Below are positions 8,290 through 16,353 of a stretch of DNA of 64,000 nucleotides, one piece after another; within the stretch, counting starts at the first letter, position 1, and each line of letters begins with the position of its first letter. The stretch comes from Actinomycetaceae bacterium MB13-C1-2 (GTDB lineage Bacteria; Actinomycetota; Actinomycetes; Actinomycetales; Actinomycetaceae). The translations under genes were made by a program, and so were the position numbers. Location of the stretch: contig CP141731.1 in NCBI GenBank assembly GCA_035621235.1, positions 1,612,001 to 1,676,000 of the forward strand, in the 5' to 3' direction. The notes beneath the pieces are model-generated. The model was not told the DNA's origin. It saw nothing but the letters and a program-made list of their open reading frames with translations, and ran no database searches.

Positions 8290-9051
8290 TCACGTCAGGT
8301 ATGCCACAAGTGCATCGCGCACGAAGCTTGCTCCCTCGACTCCTCCGTAGTTGGCGGCGAAGCGTTCGTCACAGACGTACATCTCGGCCAGCCCTTTCAC
8401 GTATCCATCTAAATCACCATTTGGGTCGGCCGCCGGTGTACCAGGAATACTACGGAGCCAGTCAACATGACGAGCTGCCAGGGTCTGGGCACGTTCCGAA
8501 TCTGCGGCAACCTCGGGGTCAGACGCTGCCGCTATCCAGTCCCTGTTCAAGCTTTTCATCCGAGCTGTCCAATCGGCCTTCTCGTTTTCGGTCTTGCCTT
8601 GCCACCAGGCATCTGACTTTGCGTAGGAATCAGCGCCCCAGCGTTCTTCCACCTCGTCTTTGTACTGGGTGTGGTTGAATCCGTCGAACATGGTTTCGGC
8701 CATGAGCGTTTCCTTTCTCTTTAGGGATCTAATCGTGTGCTCCACTGCGGCGACCTGCCGCGTGAGCCTGTTCTGCTCCTGTCGGAGCACGGACAGATGC
8801 GTCATCAATACGGAGGCTTCGTCGACCTCTCGTTCAAGTACATCGGCGATCTGCGAAAGCCTGAGACCAAGTTGCCGCAGGAGCAGTACGCGCTGTAGTC
8901 GAACAAGCGCCTTTTCGTCATAGTGGCGGTAGCCGTTGTTCCCGACGCGGCTCGGCGTCACTAGGCCAATGTCGTCGTAGTGACGGAGGGTTCGACTTGT
9001 GACGCCAGCGATTTGGCCGACCTGTTGTATTGACCATTCCATGCGAACCAC
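8290..9051 (-). CDS. MerR family regulator with TipAS drug-recognition domain
   Basis: A 253-residue TipA-like activator. The N-terminal MerR winged helix (VGQIAGVTSRTLRHYDDIGL, then YRHYDEKALVRLQRVLLLRQLG) is followed by a coiled coil to about residue 115. The C-terminal TipAS domain (GFNHTQYKDEVEERWG, WWQGKTENEKADW, YVCDERFAANYGG) is complete. In Streptomyces, TipAS binds thiopeptides and the protein activates its own promoter. GTG at 9051 and ATG at 9042 are both possible starts; neither has a ribosome site. The neighbouring CDF and MntH genes may or may not be targets. Confidence 0.9.
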   Translation of the reverse strand: MVRMEWSIQQVGQIAGVTSRTLRHYDDIGLVTPSRVGNNGYRHYDEKALVRLQRVLLLRQLGLRLSQIADVLEREVDEASVLMTHLSVLRQEQNRLTRQVAAVEHTIRSLKRKETLMAETMFDGFNHTQYKDEVEERWGADSYAKSDAWWQGKTENEKADWTARMKSLNRDWIAAASDPEVAADSERAQTLAARHVDWLRSIPGTPAADPNGDLDGYVKGLAEMYVCDERFAANYGGVEGASFVRDALVAYLT

Positions 9052-9081
9052 GGTAAACGTTTCCGTTACGTCAATGTCAAG
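9052..9081 (-). promoter_or_regulatory. Candidate autoregulated promoter of the TipA-like gene
   Basis: On the minus strand TTGACA (9080-9075) is followed after 17 bases by TTTACC (9057-9052). The spacer contains an imperfect dyad, CGTAACGGAAACGTTTAC. A start site about seven bases past the -10 would fall at or inside the GTG/ATG starts, implying a nearly leaderless message. MerR activators bind dyads inside such spacers. The boxes are seen; the assignment is inference. Confidence 0.4.
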
Positions 9082-9265
9082 CGATCGTTAGAAGCTCTCG
9101 GTAGCTAGGGTGTGTCTCCTAATTTCCTGCTCGTTGTGGTCACCGGGAAATCCGCATTTGCTACGTTGTTATCGTCGGCTTTGCCGCCAGCAAAGCCTCC
9201 TCTTCCGCCTTACAACCACGAATTTTCCGGGCATCCTCGCCTGAGCACAGATATAGAGACACGCC

Positions 9266-10543
9266 CTAGGCTTGTCCAGTTAATGTTAGCCAAATAAGCA
9301 GCAGATTTAGCGCGATGATGAGTACGGCTACCACGGCACCTGCGAGACGTAACCATACTCCGTTTACGAACTCTCCCATCACTTCTTTGCGACTGGTCAA
9401 CCACACGAGCGGGACGATAGCAAATGGAATGCCGAACGACAGAAGCACTTGACTTAGGACTAGCGCCCAGGTGGGGTCAACTCCCAGACCGAGAACCACC
9501 AGAGCAGGCACCATAGTAACTAGCCTGCGTGCCAGCAGCGAGATCTTTACGTGCAGTAGACCGCTCATTATCTCCGCGCCGGCGTACGCTCCGACTGAGG
9601 TCGAGGCAAGTCCCGAGGCTAGCAGGCCGATGGCGAAGATAATTCCGATCCCGGCACCGAGATGTGTGGTGATAGCCGCCGCTGCCCCCTCGATGGTGTC
9701 CGTACCGGAAACGCCTCGGAGCGACGCGGCAGCCAGCAGTAGCATGGCGATGTTAACGCTGCCTGCCACAACCAAAGCGAGCACGACGTCCCATCGGTTA
9801 GCGTGGAGCAACCTGCGAATCCGACCTGGCTCGGTGGAGGAGCCGTGTCTATCTCGGGCGAGCGACGAATGTAGGTAGACCGCGTGGGGCATGACTGTGG
9901 CGCCAAGCATACTGGCAGCCAGTAGAACGGATCCGGAGTCGGCGAACCGGGGCACCAGTCCCTCGACGACCTCTCCCCAGTCTGGGGGTGCAACGAACAG
10001 TCCCGCTACAAAGCCGATTGTGATGATTGCTAAGAGTCCGATTACCACGTGCTCAAAGCGTTGCTGTCCCGTCGTCCCGCGACCGCTGTGTTGTAGGGCG
10101 AGGATCAACAACGACACCACCCCAACGATCAGGCCGCCCAACAGCAGGGGAGTACCGAACAGTAGATATAGGGCCAGGGCTCCGCCGACCACTTCTGCAA
10201 GGTCGGTAGCGACGGCGACTAGCTCGGCTTGGGCCCAGTAGAGAAGGCGAGACGTTCGGGGCATCCGATCGCCGAGGACTTCGGGGAGGCTACGGCCAGT
10301 AACGATACCGAGTTTTGCTGAGAGGTACTGCACGATCACGGCCATGATGTTCGCGAGCACTAGCACCCAGACCAGGAGATACCCGTATTTCGCTCCGGCC
10401 GAGAGATTTGCTGCCACATTGCCGGGGTCGACGTAGGCAACTGCGGCAACAAAGGCAGGGCCAAATAGCCTCCAGAGACCGCGTTGCTTAGTCTCCCGAT
10501 TCGACGGAAGGGAAGTTTCGGACAAGTCGGTAGCTATTTGCAC
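9266..10543 (-). CDS. mntH: Nramp family divalent metal (Mn2+) importer
   Basis: A 425-residue proton-coupled metal importer with about eleven membrane helices. The helix I metal-site motif YVDPGNVAANLSAG (D-P-G-N) and the helix VI motif GATVMPHAVYLHSSL (M-P-H) are intact, which supports Mn2+/Fe2+ transport. GTG at 10543 is the start: GGAGGGG lies about six bases upstream, and the reading frame further upstream lacks Nramp sequence. A dyad overlapping its promoter (10580-10603) suggests metal-responsive control. It is a single-gene unit. Confidence 0.93.
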   Translation of the reverse strand: MQIATDLSETSLPSNRETKQRGLWRLFGPAFVAAVAYVDPGNVAANLSAGAKYGYLLVWVLVLANIMAVIVQYLSAKLGIVTGRSLPEVLGDRMPRTSRLLYWAQAELVAVATDLAEVVGGALALYLLFGTPLLLGGLIVGVVSLLILALQHSGRGTTGQQRFEHVVIGLLAIITIGFVAGLFVAPPDWGEVVEGLVPRFADSGSVLLAASMLGATVMPHAVYLHSSLARDRHGSSTEPGRIRRLLHANRWDVVLALVVAGSVNIAMLLLAAASLRGVSGTDTIEGAAAAITTHLGAGIGIIFAIGLLASGLASTSVGAYAGAEIMSGLLHVKISLLARRLVTMVPALVVLGLGVDPTWALVLSQVLLSFGIPFAIVPLVWLTSRKEVMGEFVNGVWLRLAGAVVAVLIIALNLLLIWLTLTGQA

Positions 10544-10570
10544 AAGTATCCCCTCCGCTAAGTACGTCTT

Positions 10571-10603
10571 ACTATATCTAATTGTTCGGTGTGACAAACA
10601 ATT
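10571..10603 (-). promoter_or_regulatory. Promoter and candidate metalloregulator operator of mntH
   Basis: On the minus strand TATAGT (10576-10571) is a good -10 box. Upstream lies a perfect inverted repeat, AATTGTT...AACAATT (10580-10586 and 10597-10603, 10-base spacer), covering the -35 region. A repressor of the MntR/DtxR or Mur type would be expected at a manganese importer; the site does not look like the classical DtxR box. The remaining bases to 10825 show nothing else. Confidence 0.45.
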
Positions 10604-10825
10604 TGATTCGTAGCAAAGGTTTGATTGGTGTTGACCGTTGTATTCGGCGATAACTAGCAGTGACCGCCACAAACCATTGGCTCTGCCCTTCCTGGCCCTT
10701 TTGGGAATGTGGGACAGTTGCGCAGCTTTGTGGCGATCAACTGCGAACGGGACAAGCTCCAGTGGCACGGCGGAATACCGTCCGGTGGGCAGCGGCGCCC
10801 TTAGCGCAACGCCAAACAGCGTGGA

Positions 10826-11326
10826 TCAGTCGTCTAGATCGACCCTGCGAGCCTTTCTGCTTATGCCGGAGATTGTCACAAGAACCCCTGCGACAACGGT
10901 CACCGAGACAATTAGTGCGATCCAAGCCGCATGGTCTCCCAGTGCGAACTGCACGATGAAGGTCAGAACACCCACAGTAAGCGACAGAACGATAACTAGA
11001 TCAATACTCACGAATCGTGTCCCGTAGGTTACTAACCTCGGCTTGACTCCCTTGCGAAATAGCGCTCTATGCAGGACCACGGGAGCGATCGAGAGGATCG
11101 TTGCGAGGGTCGCCAGCACGACCAGAGTTAAGTAAAAGGCCAGCTGGGCGCGACTTAGCTCTGTGAATCGTGGCTGAAACGCCACTGCTAGGAGAAAACC
11201 TGTCAATACCTGTGCGCCAGTTTGCATCACTCGCAACTCTTGCATCAGTTCGTTCCAGTTGCGGTCGGCGCGCATATTTGCAGACTCGCCTCGTCCGTCG
11301 TCAATCGTTCTATTCTCGGTGTACAT
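10826..11326 (-). CDS. DUF6328-like small membrane protein
   Basis: A 166-residue protein with four predicted transmembrane helices after an N-terminal soluble stretch (WNELMQELRVMQTGAQVLTGFLL). The ELRVxQTG block leading into the first helix is characteristic of DUF6328, found widely in actinobacteria and without known function. ATG 11326 is preferred; the frame is open farther upstream. The C-terminus is basic then acidic (SRKARRVDLDD). It lies 49 bases downstream of the GH2 gene on the same strand and may be read through from it. Confidence 0.6.
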   Translation of the reverse strand: MYTENRTIDDGRGESANMRADRNWNELMQELRVMQTGAQVLTGFLLAVAFQPRFTELSRAQLAFYLTLVVLATLATILSIAPVVLHRALFRKGVKPRLVTYGTRFVSIDLVIVLSLTVGVLTFIVQFALGDHAAWIALIVSVTVVAGVLVTISGISRKARRVDLDD

Positions 11327-11375
11327 AATTCCAGTATGGAGCAAGGGGGTCGCAGTAGTTCGGAAGTCCTTCTGT

Positions 11376-13802
11376 CTATTCCGCACTGATCATCAGAGAC
11401 GTGGGAGAAACCCCCTCGGCTTCGACGCTCACCCTGACCTCACCCGATTCTCCGGTCGAACGGATTATGGCCAGGCCGCGTCCGCCGTATGTGGTGAACC
11501 GACCCGTCGTGTAGCGATCCTCGGTGATCGGATTCGCACTGCCTGAACCAGCCAGGACCCCGGCACCGTCGACTCGCACTCGAACTGGGCGGTCAGCGAG
11601 CGGGCGGACAACACCGCTTGAGTCGGTGAAGGCGATTGAAACGTGTGCGAGATCCTGTCCATCTGCAGCGAGGTTGTCCCGATCTGATTCCAAAGTTAGT
11701 CGCAGGTCTGAGCTGGCGCTTCGTAGGCGGTCGCGACCCAGTTCGCGCCCGGCTGCGTCATAGGCAACAGCCTCAAGAGTTCCCTCCGTGTAGGGAACTT
11801 CGAAGGTGGTCGTATAGCCTTCCTTCTTGCCGATGGAAGCGGATCCGATTCTCTCGCCGTTAAGAAGTAGATAGACCATGTGAGCGTTCGCGTAGACCTC
11901 AACGACGGCGATGGTCCCTTCGTAGCCTTCCCATGCCCAGGAACGGATAGAGTTTGTGAAGCGCCACGGCGTACTGCTCTGCTTTTCGCCCGCGTGATTT
12001 ACGGGCTGCACTGCGAGGACCGGGCCCTCCTCCAGACCGTAGGCGATCCGGTTCAGGTACATCTGCGTCTGAGAATTCCCCAGGATGTCTATGACAGGCT
12101 CGCCCGCAAGCAATGCGGGGTAGGGGAGGAACATGGCTCGCGGTTGGTTGTACCGCTTAACGGCGATTCCCGCTTCACCCAGATAGTCCCAACCCGTCCA
12201 CTGAAAATCGCCAATCAAGTAGGGGAGTTCTTCCACCATCGCCCAGTTCTCTGCGATATCCGGTGGATTTGTTTCACTCCCGACAATGACTCGATCCGGA
12301 TACAGCTCGCCGTCCTTCCGATAGCGGAAGGGAGCGTAGTTGTATCCGGCGATGTCTAGGGGAGCAAAAGAGTCTCGGCTAAGAGCGTCTGCTTTCTTAG
12401 ATCCGCCCACGAGAGGCATGATTCGCTCCATCGCCCCCATCGCGTAGTTGAGAAGGACGATCAGGTTCTTGTTCTGGTCTTCCCCCTGTGTTCGGGCCTT
12501 CTCAAGTTGTTTTTCCCTCTTCTCGTCACTTTGGGCAAACGCGTTGAGAATGAGGTTGATTCCGTTGGTCAGAGGACGCGTCGCGTCGAGATTTCTGATT
12601 CGCGCGGTCATCTCGTTGCTTAGCTCGATGCCACGAGGTTGACTGGTCTCCGATATCTCGTTCCCAATCGAATACATGATGACTGAGGGATGATTGGCGT
12701 CGCGCAGTACCATCGCGTCGAGGTCACGCTGCCACCACTTATCGAAATCGTTGCCGTAGTCGCCAACTTGCTTGGGGAAGTACCAAGCGTCAGAAAACTC
12801 ATCCATGACCAGCATTCCGAGCTTATCGCAGGCCCGCAATACCGCATTCGAGGTGGGATTGTGTGAAGAGCGAATGGCGTTGTATCCGGCATCGAGAAGT
12901 CGGCGAACTCTGCGTTCCGCGGCTGCGTCGAACTCCGCCGCTCCGAGGACCCCGTTGTCGTGGTGGATGCAGGCCCCGCGAAGATTGATAGTCTGCCCGT
13001 TGAGCTGGAGGCCATTCTCTGCATCGACTGTCACCGAACGAATTCCTGTGGTGACTTCTTCTCGGTCCAAGGTTTTGCGCCCGGATCTAACCGTTGCCTC
13101 CGCTTGGTATAGCGCGGGATTCTCCGGCGACCACAACTCTGGATTGTTGACGGTGATCGGCAGGCGAAAAGTCCCGGTGGCACGCGAGGGAACAGTGAGG
13201 GATGCCTTCGCCGTCGTCTTCTTTCCGGTGGGGGAGCTCAGGGTGACTGTGATGGTGAGTTCCTGAGCACGGTCCTCCTCATTTGCCACGTCGACGATAG
13301 CCTGAATCAATGCGGATTCTGAGGAAGTGGAATCGGTCAAGAGGCGAAACCCGAATGGTTCGATGTGGACCGAAGAAGCGGTGAGGAGACTGACGGGGCG
13401 ATAGATGCCGGATCCCGTGTACCAGCGTGAGTTCGGCTGGTCGGTTGTATCAACCACTACCTCGATCAGATTCTCCCCATCCTGAAGGCAGGTCGTAAGT
13501 GGCACGTGGAAGGTGGCGTAACCCGACGGTCTTCCACCGACCTCGGTTCCGTTAAGCAGTACTTTCGAACGATGAAACACGCCCTCAAACTCCAGGATGG
13601 CAGTCTCTGATTCTGGAGCCTGGAAGGTCTTTGAGTAACGGTACCGTCCGCCTGGGAAATAGCCGGTGTTCTGGCCACCGGGGAGATTGGGATCGCGAAC
13701 TTCGCGGATCATCGCATCGTGGGGAAGCGTGACCGGAACTGACGAACCCGGCACATCTTCTTTGGTGAAAGTCCAGTCATCGTTGAATGGCGTGCGAAGC
13801 AT
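11376..13802 (-). CDS. Glycoside hydrolase family 2 (beta-galactosidase/beta-glucuronidase-like)
   Basis: An 808-residue GH2 enzyme. It has an N-terminal jelly-roll (residues 1-170), an immunoglobulin-like domain (to about 275), and a TIM barrel with the acid/base in YSIGNEISE (about residue 380) and the nucleophile in VGSETNPPD (about 507). C-terminal beta domains follow, with WAWEGYEGT, YANAHMVYLLLNGERIG and a final Ig-like segment, the DUF4982-containing architecture. There is no signal peptide, so it acts on imported oligosaccharides or glycosides. The substrate within GH2 is uncertain. The start lies two bases after the PfpI-like stop, so the two are coupled. Confidence 0.9.
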   Translation of the reverse strand: MLRTPFNDDWTFTKEDVPGSSVPVTLPHDAMIREVRDPNLPGGQNTGYFPGGRYRYSKTFQAPESETAILEFEGVFHRSKVLLNGTEVGGRPSGYATFHVPLTTCLQDGENLIEVVVDTTDQPNSRWYTGSGIYRPVSLLTASSVHIEPFGFRLLTDSTSSESALIQAIVDVANEEDRAQELTITVTLSSPTGKKTTAKASLTVPSRATGTFRLPITVNNPELWSPENPALYQAEATVRSGRKTLDREEVTTGIRSVTVDAENGLQLNGQTINLRGACIHHDNGVLGAAEFDAAAERRVRRLLDAGYNAIRSSHNPTSNAVLRACDKLGMLVMDEFSDAWYFPKQVGDYGNDFDKWWQRDLDAMVLRDANHPSVIMYSIGNEISETSQPRGIELSNEMTARIRNLDATRPLTNGINLILNAFAQSDEKREKQLEKARTQGEDQNKNLIVLLNYAMGAMERIMPLVGGSKKADALSRDSFAPLDIAGYNYAPFRYRKDGELYPDRVIVGSETNPPDIAENWAMVEELPYLIGDFQWTGWDYLGEAGIAVKRYNQPRAMFLPYPALLAGEPVIDILGNSQTQMYLNRIAYGLEEGPVLAVQPVNHAGEKQSSTPWRFTNSIRSWAWEGYEGTIAVVEVYANAHMVYLLLNGERIGSASIGKKEGYTTTFEVPYTEGTLEAVAYDAAGRELGRDRLRSASSDLRLTLESDRDNLAADGQDLAHVSIAFTDSSGVVRPLADRPVRVRVDGAGVLAGSGSANPITEDRYTTGRFTTYGGRGLAIIRSTGESGEVRVSVEAEGVSPTSLMISAE

Positions 13803-13804
13803 AG

Positions 13805-14344
13805 TTACTCTGCTAGAGCATCTAGTAGTGCTGCGTTGAAGGCCTCAATGTCGCGCGGACTACGACTGGTAATCAAGTTCCCGTCAACCACGACTTCCTC
13901 ATCGATCCAGATAGCTCCCGCATTCTTGAGATCTGTTGCGATTCGGGTGGTGGAGGTGAGCGTTCGCCCCGGAATAACTCCGGCCTCAATAATGATCCAC
14001 GGTCCGTGACAGATTGACGCTACGGTCTTGTCTGCGTCGAAGAATGACTTCACGAAAGCAATCGCCTTCGGATTAGAGCGGAGCTTGTCCGAATTGAGCG
14101 TTCCTCCGGGAAGCACCAGTGCGTCGAAATCGGTCGGGTCGGCCTCATCCAACGTCAGATCTACCTCGAAATCATCGCCACGATCCCAGTCACCAATTAG
14201 GGCGGTTACGGTTCCGTGTTCTTCTGAGACGAGGACGGGCTGCCCACCCGCTTCTTCAACCACGCGCCACGGCTCAGTGAGTTCCGGTTGCTCGACTCCT
14301 CGCTTGAGGAGAAAGGCCACCTTCTTGCCAGATAGATTCGGCAT
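13805..14344 (-). CDS. DJ-1/PfpI family protein (type 1 glutamine amidotransferase-like)
   Basis: A 179-residue DJ-1/PfpI protein. The nucleophilic Cys lies in VASICHGPW (about residue 112) after FDALVLPGG, and the tail reads NLITSRSPRDIEAFNAALL, as in the YhbO/PfpI general-stress subfamily. Members have been described as proteases, chaperones or glyoxal-related deglycases; the activity is unsettled. The start is supported by GGAG about seven bases upstream on the minus strand. It is the first gene of a pair with the GH2 enzyme, which may be operon economy rather than function. Confidence 0.88.
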   Translation of the reverse strand: MPNLSGKKVAFLLKRGVEQPELTEPWRVVEEAGGQPVLVSEEHGTVTALIGDWDRGDDFEVDLTLDEADPTDFDALVLPGGTLNSDKLRSNPKAIAFVKSFFDADKTVASICHGPWIIIEAGVIPGRTLTSTTRIATDLKNAGAIWIDEEVVVDGNLITSRSPRDIEAFNAALLDALAE

Positions 14345-14409
14345 TTCGCACTCCTTCGATTTCTTCCACCCTATCGGGTCAACGGGTTGTCTGCGATAGC
14401 CGGGGCTGA

Positions 14410-16206
14410 TTATCGACCTCCGCCTCCTCCACCTCCACCGCCGCCGCCAGCGAATCCGCCACCACTACTGAACGAGCCAGAACCACCCGAAGAAGCGGGG
14501 GTTGTTGCAAGACTGGTTGATGCCTGCGCAGAGAAGCGATTCATCGCCCGGGAAACATCAGTAAACGAAGCGGGGGTAGCACCGCCTCCAACCAGATACC
14601 AGGTCGGGATCACCTCGTAGCCGAGTTCGGCGGAGCGCCTATCGAACATCTCGCTCCATCGCTGCGTCAATCCAAAGGCCATTGCCCAGGGAAGATAGTT
14701 TGAAAAGATGTCATAGTCCTGATCCCAGCGCAGGCTGGAGGGGTCTACGGTACGCAGATACTCTCGGAAACCGCGGCTTTGCTCAAAGAGAGCGCGGCCT
14801 CTGGGGGTCCTTGGACGCCCAAGTTTCTTTATGAGCCAATCATTACTGAAACCGGTATTTAGAAGGTCTTGGCGATACTGTGCGGTTTGTTCATAGAAAC
14901 TTCCGCTTATCTCGAAGATGAGGACCGACTCGCGCGCTCCCAGGAGGTGGCCTAGCAGGTTGGCCTCAAATGGTTTGAGTCCGGTGATGCTTGGGGGGTT
15001 GGGCGTTCGTGCAATCAGCCAATCGTTTGGTTTCCAGCGCTTCTTGGAATCGACTTCGGCGATTATCAGATAGCCGCGAATTGCGAGGTCCAAGATGGTG
15101 GCCGAGAGGGTGGAGGTCTTGGCATCCTTGTCAAGGATCAGCGCTGCTTCCGCCGGTGCTAGACCTGCGGGCGGGAGATGTTGCACCGTAATGGGAGGTA
15201 CGTCTTTGAGGAGCTCAACAGCGTAGTAGCTTTCGTTGCCTGGCCTCGGTAACTCTGACGGAGCTAAACCAACGTAGTGAAAGTCCCGAGACCTATGGAT
15301 AAACAACGCGATAAGTCCCGCAATCCCCGCAACTATTGCGACCGCAGTCCCCAGGACCCACGGCCAGACAATCACGGACGATCCCTCCTCTGCAAACTCC
15401 TGATCGTATTCTGGCGCCGCGATCAGGATCGGGGAAGCATTAGTGAACGAGTTCGCCTCATACGCCGCCATAATTGAGAGAGCACTACCGGCAGGAAGAG
15501 CCTTGGCATGGAACGTAGCGGTGGGTCCGGAGCTGGAGTAGTCATCACAGGGGGTAGATGAACCGTAGGTTCCCGCATAGCAGGCGACATCAACGACACC
15601 AGAAGGGCCCTGAACAGTGACGGTGATGTCTTCCATTCGGACGTCCCAGTCGTTGAAGGCGTTCCAGTAGAACTCGTCTTGGTCTTCGGTGCCCTGCTTG
15701 TCTCGTATCTGGTTCAGGGCCCCGGCCATGTCATACGAGAGTATGTAGGTTTGGACGCCTGAACGTGTGTCATTCGATCCGTCTGGCGCGCCAACGGAAA
15801 CCAGCAGTTCGTCACCTTCCTCGTCCTCAACCCAGACTTCGGCAGGAGCCCCGGACGGGCTGGAGACAGCAAAGTTCGAATACTCGTACTTTCGTATGAG
15901 GGTTGAGTCGTCCGGCCACCCCATGTGTTGAACAAGGGTGCGATAGAAACCGAGACCATTTCGGTCTCCGAAATCCCATGTGTACGTCTCGGTGATGTGG
16001 GCTACGCCGTCCTCGCTCAACTCAACGTTAATGTCCACTTTACGAATCACGTCATCGCGGGCATCGGCATGAGCTGGCACTGCAGCCGTGAGAATCGTGA
16101 GCATTCCGATCAGGACGAGGAAGAGGCCGACCAGTCTTCTGCTAGTCGGTGCTGGAGTTTGCTCTACAGCACCGGTCAAGGACGGCGCAATTCTCTGAGT
16201 TCCCAT
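14410..16206 (-). CDS. DUF2207 membrane protein with glycine-rich tail
   Basis: A 598-residue protein. A signal sequence (GLFLVLIGMLTILTAAVPAHA) precedes the extracytoplasmic DUF2207 domain (INVELSEDGVAHITETYTWDF, GFYRTLVQH), a membrane helix (VLGTAVAIVAGIAGLIALFI, about residue 300) and a cytoplasmic half with LAPAEAALILDKDAKT and RGYLIIAEV. It ends in a Ser/Gly stretch closing with eleven consecutive glycines and Arg, typical of this family. The function is unknown. ATG 16206 is chosen because the signal sequence follows at a normal distance. It lies downstream of the terminator of the nucleotidase gene, so it should have its own promoter. Confidence 0.82.
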   Translation of the reverse strand: MGTQRIAPSLTGAVEQTPAPTSRRLVGLFLVLIGMLTILTAAVPAHADARDDVIRKVDINVELSEDGVAHITETYTWDFGDRNGLGFYRTLVQHMGWPDDSTLIRKYEYSNFAVSSPSGAPAEVWVEDEEGDELLVSVGAPDGSNDTRSGVQTYILSYDMAGALNQIRDKQGTEDQDEFYWNAFNDWDVRMEDITVTVQGPSGVVDVACYAGTYGSSTPCDDYSSSGPTATFHAKALPAGSALSIMAAYEANSFTNASPILIAAPEYDQEFAEEGSSVIVWPWVLGTAVAIVAGIAGLIALFIHRSRDFHYVGLAPSELPRPGNESYYAVELLKDVPPITVQHLPPAGLAPAEAALILDKDAKTSTLSATILDLAIRGYLIIAEVDSKKRWKPNDWLIARTPNPPSITGLKPFEANLLGHLLGARESVLIFEISGSFYEQTAQYRQDLLNTGFSNDWLIKKLGRPRTPRGRALFEQSRGFREYLRTVDPSSLRWDQDYDIFSNYLPWAMAFGLTQRWSEMFDRRSAELGYEVIPTWYLVGGGATPASFTDVSRAMNRFSAQASTSLATTPASSGGSGSFSSGGGFAGGGGGGGGGGGR

Positions 16207-16273
16207 GTTTGAAGAGTACAGAACGACAGACGATATCCCGACCTCGTATGTTCTTGCAAGAGACCGAGAATGT

Positions 16274-16311
16274 GACAGGGGTCGGGAAGTTTGTACTTCC
16301 CGACCCCTGTC
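16274..16311 (-). terminator. Long perfect hairpin after the nucleotidase gene
   Basis: GACAGGGGTCGGGAAGT (16274-16290) and its exact reverse complement (16295-16311) enclose a TTGT loop, a 17-bp perfect stem extended by AGACC/GGTCT outside. It lies 42 bases beyond the stop of the 5'-nucleotidase gene. No T run follows on either strand, so it may act as a Rho-independent terminator of non-canonical type or as an RNA 3' stabiliser. Confidence 0.6.
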
Positions 16312-16353
16312 GTGCGGTCTGGTTCTGCACCTCACCTCACCGTGCTACCCGTT

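Noticed and set aside
14387-14620. Plus-strand frame with a polyproline run
   Set aside because: It is the antisense of the glycine-rich tail of the DUF2207 protein.
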